Shown in pieces: positions 1-5,570 of a DNA stretch of 5,863 nt. Position 1 is the stretch's first letter. Every line of letters starts with the position of its first letter. A program made the position numbers and the translations under genes. Source of the stretch: an uncultured Oscillibacter sp. (GTDB taxonomy: Bacteria; Bacillota; Clostridia; Oscillospirales; Oscillospiraceae); assembly GCA_900544105.1 (NCBI GenBank), contig UQUC01000101.1:1-5863 (forward strand), in the 5' to 3' direction. The notes under the pieces were generated by a model, which ran no database searches, was not told where the DNA came from, and worked only from the letters and a program-made list of their open reading frames with translations.

Positions 1-624
1 GATGCCGGGCTTGATCTCCGGGATGATGACCTTCCAGAAGGCCTGCATCCAGGTGCAGCCCAGGTCCATAGCCGCGTCCACCAGATTGCGGTCCATCTGC
101 CGCAGCTTGGGGCCGACGGAGAGGATCACATAGGGGATGTTGAACGTGATATGGGCGATGAGCAGCGTCCCGAAGCCCATGGTCAGGTGGGTGGGGAGCC
201 GGAACAGCCCCAACGTGTTGAACCAGGAGGCGAAGTTGCCCCAACCGCTGAAAAACGCCACGAACAGCAGGCACATGGAAACACCGGTGACGATATCCGC
301 GTTCATCATGGGGATGTTGTTGACGGTCATCAGCGGATTCCGGACCCGGCGGCGCATGGCGTAAAAGCCGATGGCGGCGAAGGTCCCGGCCACGGTAGCG
401 ATGATGGTGGCCAGCAGGGATACCAGCAGGGTGGTGTATACACTCTGCATGATGATCCGGTTGCGGAAGAGCTTCGTGTACCAATGGAGGGAGAAGCCTT
501 TCCAGACCATGTTGCTGTTGCCGGAGTTAAAGGAAAAGACGATCAGCAGCACGATGGGCGCGTAGAGGAACACGAACACCAGCGCCATAAACAGGCGGTC
601 CAGAAACGAATTGTTCTTCTTCAC
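1..624 (-). CDS. potC: Spermidine/putrescine ABC transporter permease PotC (partial, C-terminus off window)
   Basis: Inner-membrane permease that would pair with PotB to form the channel of a PotABCD polyamine importer. The first 208 residues are present and about 50-60 more should lie beyond position 1. Seen: a short basic N-terminus (KKNN), a first membrane segment around residues 11-32, a second around 62-90, and the stretch PMMNADIVTG (105-114), typical of PotC. The EAA loop that contacts the ATPase begins at DAAMDLGC (183-190) and runs to PGI at the edge. The start is GTG at 624-622, overlapping the potB stop as GTGA. An AGGCGG ribosome site lies 7 nt upstream, and no ATG fits this frame nearby. 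The overlap suggests translational coupling with potB. Polyamine specificity is inferred from family resemblance; another small cationic or organic substrate is possible. Confidence 0.93.
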   Translation of the reverse strand, partial: MKKNNSFLDRLFMALVFVFLYAPIVLLIVFSFNSGNSNMVWKGFSLHWYTKLFRNRIIMQSVYTTLLVSLLATIIATVAGTFAAIGFYAMRRRVRNPLMTVNNIPMMNADIVTGVSMCLLFVAFFSGWGNFASWFNTLGLFRLPTHLTMGFGTLLIAHITFNIPYVILSVGPKLRQMDRNLVDAAMDLGCTWMQAFWKVIIPEIKPGI

Positions 625-1478
625 ATCATCACCGCCTGTTCTTCACCCTCGCCGAAGCGGTTCATGACCACCATGCAGATGACCACGATTACCATCATTA
701 CAAGGGAGATGGCCGCGCCCAGATAGGGATTGTACGCGCCGCCCATGTACTGCTGTTCAATGAGGTCGCCCAGCAGCATTTCCGTACCGCCGCCCAGCAT
801 TTTGCTGATGGCAAAGGTGGACACGGAGGGGACGAATACCATGGTGATGCCGGAGAGAACGCCGGGGAGGGACAGGGGCAGGATCACCCGCCGGAACACC
901 TGAACGGAGTTGGCGCCCAGATCCCGGGCCGCCTCGATGAGACTGTGATCCAGCTTGACGATCACGGAATAGATAGGCAGGATCATGAAGGGCAGGTAGT
1001 TATACACCATGCCCAGCACCACGGCCCCTTGGGTATTGATCATCCGAAAAAAGCTGATGTCCGTTCCGAAGATGTTGTTGTAAAGGGCGATCAGCCCGAT
1101 CTTCCGGAACAGCTGATTCAAAAGGCCGTTGTTCTCTAAAATCGCCATCCAGGAATAGGTCCGCAGCAGGAAGTTCATCCACATGGGCAGCATAATGAGC
1201 ACCATGGCCAGCCGCTGGAACCGGGGCCCCTCCTTGCTCATTTTGTAGGATACGGGGTAGCCGATGAGCACGCAGATGGCGGTGGCAATGAGGGCCAGCT
1301 TGAAGGAGCGGGTGAACACCACGGTGTAGGTGCCCATTTTGGCGAAGTTATCCAGTGTAAAGCCGCCGACAGAGGCGGAAAACGCGTAAATGACCACCAT
1401 GATGATGGGGGCCACCACGAACAGCGCCATCCAGATCACATAGGGGATGGCGAAGCGGGAAAGACGGTTATTCTTCAT
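621..1478 (-). CDS. potB: Spermidine/putrescine ABC transporter permease PotB
   Basis: Inner-membrane permease subunit of the polyamine importer, 285 residues, close to the usual family length. Hydrophobic segments fall near residues 11-33, 60-80, 89-110, 151-172, 207-227 and 253-275, matching the six-helix plan. The EAA loop is EAARDLGA (182-189), followed by FRRVILPLSLPG, the coupling-helix region that docks on PotA. The frame stays open upstream to an ATG at 1577. I chose ATG 1478 (MKNNRLSRF) because it has an AGGAGG/GGAGAG ribosome site 5-9 nt upstream and gives a normal N-terminus, whereas the longer form adds 33 arginine- and proline-rich residues lying wholly inside potA. The gene overlaps potA by 11 nt and potC by 4 nt, as in a tightly coupled operon. 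Confidence 0.95.
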   Translation of the reverse strand: MKNNRLSRFAIPYVIWMALFVVAPIIMVVIYAFSASVGGFTLDNFAKMGTYTVVFTRSFKLALIATAICVLIGYPVSYKMSKEGPRFQRLAMVLIMLPMWMNFLLRTYSWMAILENNGLLNQLFRKIGLIALYNNIFGTDISFFRMINTQGAVVLGMVYNYLPFMILPIYSVIVKLDHSLIEAARDLGANSVQVFRRVILPLSLPGVLSGITMVFVPSVSTFAISKMLGGGTEMLLGDLIEQQYMGGAYNPYLGAAISLVMMVIVVICMVVMNRFGEGEEQAVMM

Positions 1479-2610
1479 CCCCGCTCTCCTCCTCATCCGA
1501 CGAAAGGGTGGCATCGTCCAGCTCGTCATATTCCTCAGAGAAGGAGGAATAATCGCCGAACATACCGGAGTAGGCACTCTTTTTCATGACGTGGATGCCG
1601 TCTGGATCGATCTTGATGCCGATACGGGCGCCCTCAGGACAGTGGTCCGTGGTCTGGATCAGCCACTTGAAGCCCCGGAAATCCACGATGATGTCATACT
1701 GCATCCCCTTGAAGGTCACGGAGGTGACGGTACCGGTGAGCTGACCTTGCTCTACGGGGACGATGTCGATGTCCTCCGGCCGGATGACCACGTCCACCGC
1801 CTCGTTGGGAGCGAAGCCGCCGTCCAGACAGGGGAAGCGCCGACCGTACATCTGCACCACGTTGTCCTCGGGCATAATGCCGTCGATGATGTTGGACTCG
1901 CCGATGAAATCCGCTACGAAGGCGTTCTTCGGCTCATTATAAATATCCTCCGGCGTTCCGATCTGCTGAATGGAGCCTTTGTCCATGACCACGATGGTGT
2001 CGGACATGGTCAGAGCCTCCTCCTGATCGTGGGTCACGTAGATAAAGGTGATGCCCACCTGCTGCTGGATCCGCTTTAATTCGATCTGCATATCTTTCCG
2101 CAGCTTCAGGTCCAGCGCCGCCAGAGGCTCGTCCAGCAGCAGTACCTTGGGACGGTTCACCAGTGCACGGGCAATGGCTACCCGCTGCTGCTGACCGCCG
2201 GAAAGGGCCTCCGGACGCCGGTGCTCAAAGCCCTTGAGACTGACGGTCTCCAGCATCTCCATGACCCGCTCCTTGATCTCAGCCTCCGGCAGCTTCTGCA
2301 TCCGCAGACCGAAGGCGATGTTCTCATACACATTCAGGTGCGGGAACAGGGCGTACTTCTGGAAAACGGTGTTGATCTGCCGCTGATAGGGCGGAACGTC
2401 ATTAATCCTCACACCATCGAACAGGACATCTCCCGACGTAGGCGTCGCGAAACCTCCGATGATACGCAGCGTGGTGGTTTTGCCGCACCCGCTGGGTCCG
2501 AGAAGTGTGAGGAACTCTTTGTCATTGATATAAAGGTTAATATGATCGAGAACCGGCTCGTCGTCGAATGCCATGCAGAGATCCCGCAGGCGAATCAACT
2601 CTTTGGACAT
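1468..2610 (-). CDS. potA: Spermidine/putrescine ABC transporter ATP-binding protein PotA
   Basis: Cytoplasmic ATPase that powers polyamine uptake through PotB/PotC, 380 residues. Seen: Walker A GPSGCGKTT (38-46), Q-loop Gln84 in TVFQKYALFPH, ABC signature LSGGQ (136-140), Walker B VLLLDEP (156-162), D-loop ALD (165-167) and switch histidine His194 in THDQEEAL. All catalytic residues are present. Residues from about 235 form a C-terminal TOBE-type regulatory region (VVIRPEDIDI near 274-283). The last 22 residues form an acidic tail (EEYDELDD, then SDEEESGDEE) that extends past the usual end of the TOBE domain. The ATG at 2610 is preceded by GGGGGAGG at short spacing. It is the first gene of the operon, behind a sigma-A promoter and a leader of about 113 nt. 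Its 3' end carries the potB ribosome site. Confidence 0.96.
   Translation of the reverse strand: MSKELIRLRDLCMAFDDEPVLDHINLYINDKEFLTLLGPSGCGKTTTLRIIGGFATPTSGDVLFDGVRINDVPPYQRQINTVFQKYALFPHLNVYENIAFGLRMQKLPEAEIKERVMEMLETVSLKGFEHRRPEALSGGQQQRVAIARALVNRPKVLLLDEPLAALDLKLRKDMQIELKRIQQQVGITFIYVTHDQEEALTMSDTIVVMDKGSIQQIGTPEDIYNEPKNAFVADFIGESNIIDGIMPEDNVVQMYGRRFPCLDGGFAPNEAVDVVIRPEDIDIVPVEQGQLTGTVTSVTFKGMQYDIIVDFRGFKWLIQTTDHCPEGARIGIKIDPDGIHVMKKSAYSGMFGDYSSFSEEYDELDDATLSSDEEESGDEE
1484..1493 (-). promoter_or_regulatory. potB ribosome binding site inside the potA 3' end
   Basis: AGGAGG lies 9 nt from ATG 1478, and the overlapping GGAGAG lies 5 nt from it. This site decides the potB start against the upstream ATG at 1577. 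The same bases are codons for the acidic potA tail, so initiation at potB depends on ribosomes finishing potA or on its local structure. Confidence 0.8.
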
Positions 2611-2723
2611 GTATCCTCCCCCATTTCATAAGGCCGTTTCCCACCCGTTTTCCGGTGGGGGCCTGAAAAATACCGCCTCTTCTCTCTGTTAAGGGGGGAC
2701 CCTGTTTCTTTGAAATTCGGCAA
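2611..2723 (-). promoter_or_regulatory. Untranslated leader of the potABC operon
   Basis: From the predicted start of transcription near 2723 to the potA ATG is about 113 nt, long enough for some control. It contains a C-rich tract (TCCCCCC, minus strand, 2699-2693), a GC hairpin (2659-2640) and the G-rich ribosome site GGGGGAGGA (2622-2614). The C tract could pair with the ribosome site, or the hairpin could form instead. No uridine run follows the hairpin, so it is not a classic attenuator, and I do not recognise a known riboswitch class. A regulatory role is inference only. Confidence 0.35.
2640..2659 (-). other. Hairpin in the potA leader
   Basis: On the minus strand CCCACC (2659-2654) pairs with GGTGGG (2645-2640), giving a six-pair GC-rich stem and an 8-nt A-rich loop. 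It sits 17 nt upstream of the ribosome site and is not followed by uridines, so it is more likely structural than a terminator. Confidence 0.5.
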
Positions 2724-2729
2724 TTCAGA

Positions 2730-2758
2730 ATCATAGCGGAAAACCCTTGAAATGTCAA
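2730..2758 (-). promoter_or_regulatory. Sigma-A promoter of the potABC operon
   Basis: Minus-strand -35 box TTGACA (2758-2753) and -10 box TATGAT (2735-2730) are separated by exactly 17 nt. The -35 matches consensus fully and the -10 at five of six positions. The predicted transcription start is near 2723. The box begins two bases after the T run of the upstream terminator, so the pot operon is transcribed independently of the pseudouridine synthase gene. Confidence 0.85.
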
Positions 2759-2760
2759 GG

Positions 2761-2787
2761 AAAACGCCCGATTTTGTCGGGCGTTTT
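2761..2787 (-). terminator. Intrinsic terminator after the pseudouridine synthase gene
   Basis: On the minus strand CGCCCGA (2783-2777), loop CAAAA, TCGGGCG (2771-2765), then TTTT. Flanking A and T runs extend the stem to 11 pairs. It begins 13 nt after the synthase stop. The symmetric A/T flanks mean it could also work on the plus strand, but no plus-strand gene ends here. Confidence 0.85.
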
Positions 2788-2799
2788 TCAAAAAAGTTA

Positions 2800-3768
2800 T
2801 CAAGAAAGTATTTCTGGGAAATATTTCTCCCGGAAGGGGACGTTTTCCACTGTAAATTCCTGTCCCTTCAGGTAGTTCAAAAGACCGGCGTCGGTGGGAA
2901 AATCAAACCGCAGCTTGTAGGAGTACAACGCCTGTCGGGTCTCATGGTAGCGGCGGTTCACATCGCCCTTGCCGTACTTGCCGTCCCCCAGCAGGGGGCA
3001 GCCGATCTCCGCCATGGAGACGCGGATCTGGTGGGTGCGGCCTGTCAGCAGACGACATTCCACCAGAGACAGCCCGCCCCGGCTTTCGAGAGTCCGGTAA
3101 AGGGTGACGGCGGTCTTGCCGCCGGGCACCGGCTTGTGGAAGAAGCGGACCTCCTTTTTGGCCTCGTTTTTCAGCAGAAAGCCCTCGATTTTTCCCTCCG
3201 GCTGCTTGGGCCGGCCTACGGTGATGCAAAGATAGGACTTTTCCAGCTCGTGGGCCCGGATCTTCTCGTTGATGATCCGCAGGGTCTCCGCGTTCTTGGC
3301 GGCGATGACGATACCGCCGGTGTTCCGGTCGATCCGGTTGCACAGCGCCGGGGCAAAGGCATTTTCCCACTTGGGATTCCATTCCCGTTTCTGGTAAAGA
3401 TATGCCTGAATGTGATTGATGAGGGTGTTGACCTTTTCCGTCTCGTCAGCGTGGACGGACATACCGGGACGCTTGTCCACCAGCAGCAGATTTTCGTCCT
3501 CGTAGACAATATTCAACTGTGGCTTGAACACCGTGAGAAAGAGATTTTCCTCATTGGGCTTGTCAAAGAACTCATCATTGATGTATAATTGAAGAATATC
3601 GCCGGTCTCCAGACGGACATCCCGCTTAGACCCCTTGCCGTTGACCTTGATCCGCTTCAGGCGGATATACTTTTGCAATAGGGCAGGGGGGAGCAACGGC
3701 AGATTCTTAGCCACAAAGCGGTCCAGCCGCTGTCCGGCGTCGTTTTTTCCAATGGTAAATTCCCGCAT
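2800..3768 (-). CDS. RluA-family (RluC/RluD-like) rRNA pseudouridine synthase
   Basis: Cytoplasmic enzyme predicted to isomerise uridine to pseudouridine, probably in 23S rRNA; the target site cannot be read from sequence. 322 residues. Seen: an N-terminal S4 RNA-binding domain (about 12-63, QRLDRFVAK through VNGKG to GDILQLYI). The catalytic domain follows from about 86, with VHADE (105-109), the catalytic-aspartate motif NRIDRNTGG (144-152, Asp147), and LLTGRTHQIRV (240-250) leading to GDGKYG (261-266). The family motif is usually HRLDR..SG; here His and Leu are replaced by Asn and Ile, but the key Arg and Asp remain. The start is ATG 3768, because GGAGG at 3779-3775 is 6 nt upstream of it and directly abuts the earlier in-frame ATG 3774. 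The gene has its own promoter and terminator, so it appears monocistronic. Assignment to RluC, RluD or another paralogue is left open. Confidence 0.92.
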   Translation of the reverse strand: MREFTIGKNDAGQRLDRFVAKNLPLLPPALLQKYIRLKRIKVNGKGSKRDVRLETGDILQLYINDEFFDKPNEENLFLTVFKPQLNIVYEDENLLLVDKRPGMSVHADETEKVNTLINHIQAYLYQKREWNPKWENAFAPALCNRIDRNTGGIVIAAKNAETLRIINEKIRAHELEKSYLCITVGRPKQPEGKIEGFLLKNEAKKEVRFFHKPVPGGKTAVTLYRTLESRGGLSLVECRLLTGRTHQIRVSMAEIGCPLLGDGKYGKGDVNRRYHETRQALYSYKLRFDFPTDAGLLNYLKGQEFTVENVPFREKYFPEILS

Positions 3769-3774
3769 GAGCAT

Positions 3775-3779
3775 CCTCC
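3775..3779 (-). promoter_or_regulatory. Ribosome binding site that fixes the synthase start
   Basis: GGAGG on the minus strand. The next bases are ATGCTCATG. The first ATG touches the site with no spacing, while the second is 6 nt away, so initiation at 3768 is expected. Confidence 0.8.
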
Positions 3780-3801
3780 GTTTTCGTTGTGGACTGCTCT
3801 C

Positions 3802-3830
3802 ATCATACCCGCTTTTTCTCGTGTTGTAAA
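3802..3830 (-). promoter_or_regulatory. Sigma-A promoter of the pseudouridine synthase gene
   Basis: Minus-strand -35 TTTACA (3830-3825), 17-nt spacer, -10 TATGAT (3807-3802); each box has one mismatch to consensus. The start is expected near 3795, leaving a leader of about 27 nt. Read on the plus strand, the -35 bases give TGTAAA preceded by TGT, a weak extended -10-like sequence that might serve the divergent gene at 3861, but no matching plus-strand -35 is visible. Confidence 0.8.
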
Positions 3831-3860
3831 GCGCGGGACGAAAATCAAAGAGGCGAAACT

Positions 3861-4169
3861 ATGAAGAAACAAAAGCAAGAGCAGACCGGTCAGGTCAATT
3901 TTGTCTGGGCCCTGGCTGGTGGTTACCTGATTTATTTAGGCGGCAAGCTGCTGTACAGCCTGTACAGGGACGGAACCGGCAGTTCTCCGGTCCTGGTGGT
4001 CATTCCCGCTGCGGCGGTGTTTATCGGCGTGGGATTCTGGCTGCTGCGCCGGGAATGGAAGGCGTATCAGTTCGGCGCTGCCCACAAGGACGATCCCTCC
4101 ACCTGGAACGATGATCCGGTGGAAGAGGAGCTTCCCGCGGACAGTGGCGACGAGGAGGATCCCCTATGA
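3861..4169 (+). CDS. Small two-helix membrane protein of unknown function
   Basis: I do not recognise this gene. It encodes 102 residues: a short charged N-terminus (KKQKQEQ), a hydrophobic segment about 13-35, a short polar turn (YRDGTGSS), a second hydrophobic segment about 43-63, the basic stretch LLRREWK (61-67), then a hydrophilic tail rich in Asp and Glu. Both ends are therefore probably cytoplasmic, by the positive-inside rule. The start at 3861 has AGAGG 7 nt upstream; the in-frame ATG at 3789 would place the promoter region of the divergent gene inside the protein and lacks a ribosome site. It overlaps the next gene by ATGA, so the two are likely co-translated. Codon use resembles the neighbours. 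A membrane anchor or accessory role is possible but unproven. Confidence 0.8.
   Translation: MKKQKQEQTGQVNFVWALAGGYLIYLGGKLLYSLYRDGTGSSPVLVVIPAAAVFIGVGFWLLRREWKAYQFGAAHKDDPSTWNDDPVEEELPADSGDEEDPL
4153..4158 (+). promoter_or_regulatory. Ribosome binding site of the 4166 gene, inside the upstream coding region
   Basis: AGGAGG lies 7 nt before ATG 4166. It is formed by consecutive GAG-GAG codons in the acidic tail of the preceding membrane protein, and it supports the ATGA-overlap start. Confidence 0.8.
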
Positions 4170-4627
4170 CAGAACGGCTGCTGGCGGCGTTGACGGACAA
4201 CGGCAAATGGCTGGAGGGCTTTACCCGCCTCGGATATGAGTCTACGTTCCGGGAATACTGCGATCGCTTCACGCCGGACTATCTGGCGGCGGTGCGGGAA
4301 GCGGGGGAGTCTGGGCTTCCCGCTTTGGCGGACAGCCTGCTGAATGACTTGGAGGCCCAGTGGAAGCAGGTCCGTTTCTGGAACCGCACAACGGTCCGGG
4401 GCGAAACCAAGCAGGTGGTAGTAGGGTATCTGACGCCCATGCTTATGGCGGATCAGGAACTGCGGCCCTTTGCAGGCGTTCTGCGGGACCGTTGGAACCT
4501 GCGCTGGCCCAAGGATGTTTATCATGCCGCCGGGTATGAGCGGATCTGCAAGGGGTTCAAACTGAGGATCCTGGGTTTTGAGGTCCCGGAGAAGAAAAAA
4601 GAAGCGCCGTTGGACGATGAAATTTGA
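4166..4627 (+). CDS. Hypothetical soluble protein, 153 residues
   Basis: Not recognised. No signal peptide or membrane segment is visible, so it is probably cytoplasmic. The N-terminal two thirds look mainly helical and rich in aromatic and charged residues (GKWLEGFTRLGYESTFREYC, about 13-32; LNDLEAQWKQVRFWNR, 59-74). A short strand-like stretch VVVGYLTPML (84-93) follows, then RDRWNLRWPKDVYHAAGYE (107-125) and a strongly charged end (PEKKKEAPLDDE). There is a single pair of cysteines (Cys32, Cys128) and no metal-site, nucleotide-binding or catalytic signature that I can name. Its start overlaps the stop of the membrane protein upstream and shares its transcript, so the two may act together; that is inference. 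No terminator is visible between its stop and the next promoter. Confidence 0.8.
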   Translation: MTERLLAALTDNGKWLEGFTRLGYESTFREYCDRFTPDYLAAVREAGESGLPALADSLLNDLEAQWKQVRFWNRTTVRGETKQVVVGYLTPMLMADQELRPFAGVLRDRWNLRWPKDVYHAAGYERICKGFKLRILGFEVPEKKKEAPLDDEI

Positions 4628-4674
4628 TCCTACCATCGTTTTTGAAAAAACTGGCGGAAAATCAAAAAAACTGT

Positions 4675-4703
4675 TTGACATTGCGGATGCAATCCTATAT
4701 AAT
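4675..4703 (+). promoter_or_regulatory. Consensus sigma-A promoter for yceD-rpmF
   Basis: TTGACA (4675-4680), a spacer of 17 nt, and TATAAT (4698-4703): a perfect match to consensus in both boxes and spacing. The start is expected at about 4709-4711, giving a short leader of about 20 nt before ATG 4731. The strength fits supply of a ribosomal protein. Confidence 0.93.
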
Positions 4704-4730
4704 ACTAAACGTGTCATTGCGAGGTAGCTT

Positions 4731-5228
4731 ATGCTCATTGACGTTAGACCTATTCTGCATATCCCCGGCAAGGAACTGAATTTTCAGTTTGAGCTGGATC
4801 TGTCCGATATGGAATTCGGCGGAAGAAACCCCATCAGCCGGCCCGTCGTTGTGGAAGGCGCGGTTCGGAACCGGGCGGAAGTCCTTTATCTGGAGTTGAC
4901 GGCTCACACCACGTTGGACGCTGTGTGTGACCGTTGCGGAAAGGAATTCCTTCAGGAGAAGGCGGTTTCTTACGGCTGTATTCTGGCGGAAGAGTTGCAG
5001 AACGAGGAGGATGACGAGATCCTCCTGCTGGAAGACGGCAAGGTGGACGTAGGCGAGTTGGCTCGTGAAGCCTTTATTCTCGACATGGACACGAAAACTC
5101 TGTGTTCTGAAGATTGCAAGGGACTTTGTCCCCGCTGCGGTGCCGACCTGAATCTGGGACCCTGCTCCTGCAAAAAGGATGTAGACCCCCGTCTGGCGGT
5201 CCTTGCAAAGCTTTTGGAGAACAAATAA
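4731..5228 (+). CDS. yceD: YceD/DUF177 family protein, linked to 23S rRNA
   Basis: 165 residues, cytoplasmic. Members of this family are encoded next to rpmF in many bacteria, and the family has been implicated in 23S rRNA accumulation; the molecular mechanism is not established. Seen: an N-terminal beta-rich half (VVVEGAVRNRAEVLYLELTA, about 39-58), then CDRC (66-69), an acidic stretch EELQNEEDDE (87-96), FILDMD (115-120) and a cysteine cluster at Cys125, 129, 133, 136, 145 and 147 (CSEDC, LCPRCG, CSC). With Cys66 and Cys69 this makes eight cysteines in paired spacing, consistent with zinc binding, which is inference. The start has GAGG 6 nt upstream and the predicted transcript begins only about 20 nt earlier. 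It is first in a two-gene operon with rpmF, 47 nt apart. Confidence 0.92.
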   Translation: MLIDVRPILHIPGKELNFQFELDLSDMEFGGRNPISRPVVVEGAVRNRAEVLYLELTAHTTLDAVCDRCGKEFLQEKAVSYGCILAEELQNEEDDEILLLEDGKVDVGELAREAFILDMDTKTLCSEDCKGLCPRCGADLNLGPCSCKKDVDPRLAVLAKLLENK

Positions 5229-5237
5229 AGTATAAAT

Positions 5238-5253
5238 AAGGCCGCCTGGCCTT
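5238..5253 (+). other. Hairpin between yceD and rpmF
   Basis: AAGGCC (5238-5243), loop GCCT, GGCCTT (5248-5253). It lies about 9 nt upstream of the rpmF ribosome site and lacks a following T run, so it is not a terminator. It might be an RNA-processing or translation-control element between the two genes. Confidence 0.5.
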
Positions 5254-5261
5254 TGTAGATC

Positions 5262-5270
5262 AAGGAGGTG
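5262..5270 (+). promoter_or_regulatory. Very strong rpmF ribosome binding site
   Basis: AAGGAGGTG, a nine-base complement to the 3' end of 16S rRNA, 5 nt before ATG 5276. It is the strongest ribosome site in the window, as expected for an abundant ribosomal protein. Confidence 0.85.
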
Positions 5271-5275
5271 TCACA

Positions 5276-5470
5276 ATGGCAGTACCTAAGGGAAAAGTAT
5301 CCAAAGCAAGACGCGATAAGAGACGCAGCTCCACCTGGAAGCTGGCTGTCCCCGGTCTCGTTGCATGCCCCAAGTGCGGTGCTCTGCACCTGCCTCACAG
5401 AATGTGCCAGGAGTGCGGCAGCTACAATGGCCGTGAGGTCAAAGTTGTCAAGTCCGTGGCGGCGAAGTAA
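5276..5470 (+). CDS. rpmF: 50S ribosomal protein L32 (bL32)
   Basis: Small structural protein of the large ribosomal subunit, 64 residues, about the normal family length. Seen: the conserved N-terminus MAVPKGKVSKARRDKRRSS, rich in Lys and Arg, then a zinc ribbon CPKC (31-34) and CQEC (44-47). All four cysteines are present, so this is the zinc-binding form rather than the cysteine-free paralogue that some Firmicutes use under zinc limitation. It follows yceD on the same transcript and is closed by a strong terminator. Confidence 0.98.
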   Translation: MAVPKGKVSKARRDKRRSSTWKLAVPGLVACPKCGALHLPHRMCQECGSYNGREVKVVKSVAAK

Positions 5471-5488
5471 GAGACAATTGCTTGCTTT

Positions 5489-5520
5489 AGGAGGGAAGAG
5501 AATTCTTCCCTCCTTTACTT
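5489..5520 (+). terminator. Intrinsic terminator of the yceD-rpmF operon
   Basis: An 11-pair stem AGGAGGGAAGA (5489-5499) with TCTTCCCTCCT (5504-5514), a four-base loop GAAT, followed by the T-rich run TTACTTTT. It starts 19 nt after the rpmF stop and separates it from der. Confidence 0.9.
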
Positions 5521-5570
5521 TTGCGCGGAACCGTAGAATACCGGACCGGCGCACTGTGAAAAGTCTCCGT

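Noticed and set aside
151..726. Open plus-strand frame of about 190 codons opposite potC/potB
   Set aside because: It lies antisense to well-supported permease genes, is repetitive in Gly, His and Glu, has no ribosome site and resembles no protein; it is a frame shadow.
1479..1577. Upstream extension of potB to ATG 1577
   Set aside because: It has no ribosome site, would lie entirely within potA, and adds an Arg/Pro-rich leader unlike the family; ATG 1478 has a strong site.
1447..2079. Plus-strand open frame opposite potA
   Set aside because: Antisense to a canonical ABC ATPase with every motif intact; no ribosome site or recognisable protein.
2611..2723. Known riboswitch or attenuator upstream of potA
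   Set aside because: I see no conserved core of any riboswitch class I know, and no hairpin followed by a T run; kept only as a possible structured leader.
2537..2803. Minus-strand 88-codon open frame across the potA leader
   Set aside because: It runs through the terminator, promoter and potA start in another frame and has no ribosome site.
2752..3588. Long plus-strand open frame (about 278 codons) opposite the pseudouridine synthase
   Set aside because: Its start lies at the synthase terminator and its translation has no coherent domain; the minus-strand reading has S4 and catalytic motifs.
3769..3774. Synthase start at ATG 3774
   Set aside because: The GGAGG directly abuts this ATG with no spacing; ATG 3768 has a proper 6-nt gap.
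3789..3860. Longer start (ATG 3789) for the membrane protein
   Set aside because: It would cover the divergent promoter region and lacks a ribosome site; ATG 3861 has one and begins a typical N-terminus.
4628..4674. Terminator between the unknown pair and yceD
   Set aside because: Only A- and T-rich runs are visible, with no GC-rich stem; some readthrough into yceD is possible.
4067..4771. Minus-strand 234-codon open frame opposite the unknown gene and yceD start
   Set aside because: It crosses a gene, the consensus yceD promoter and the yceD start on the other strand, with no ribosome site or recognisable domain.
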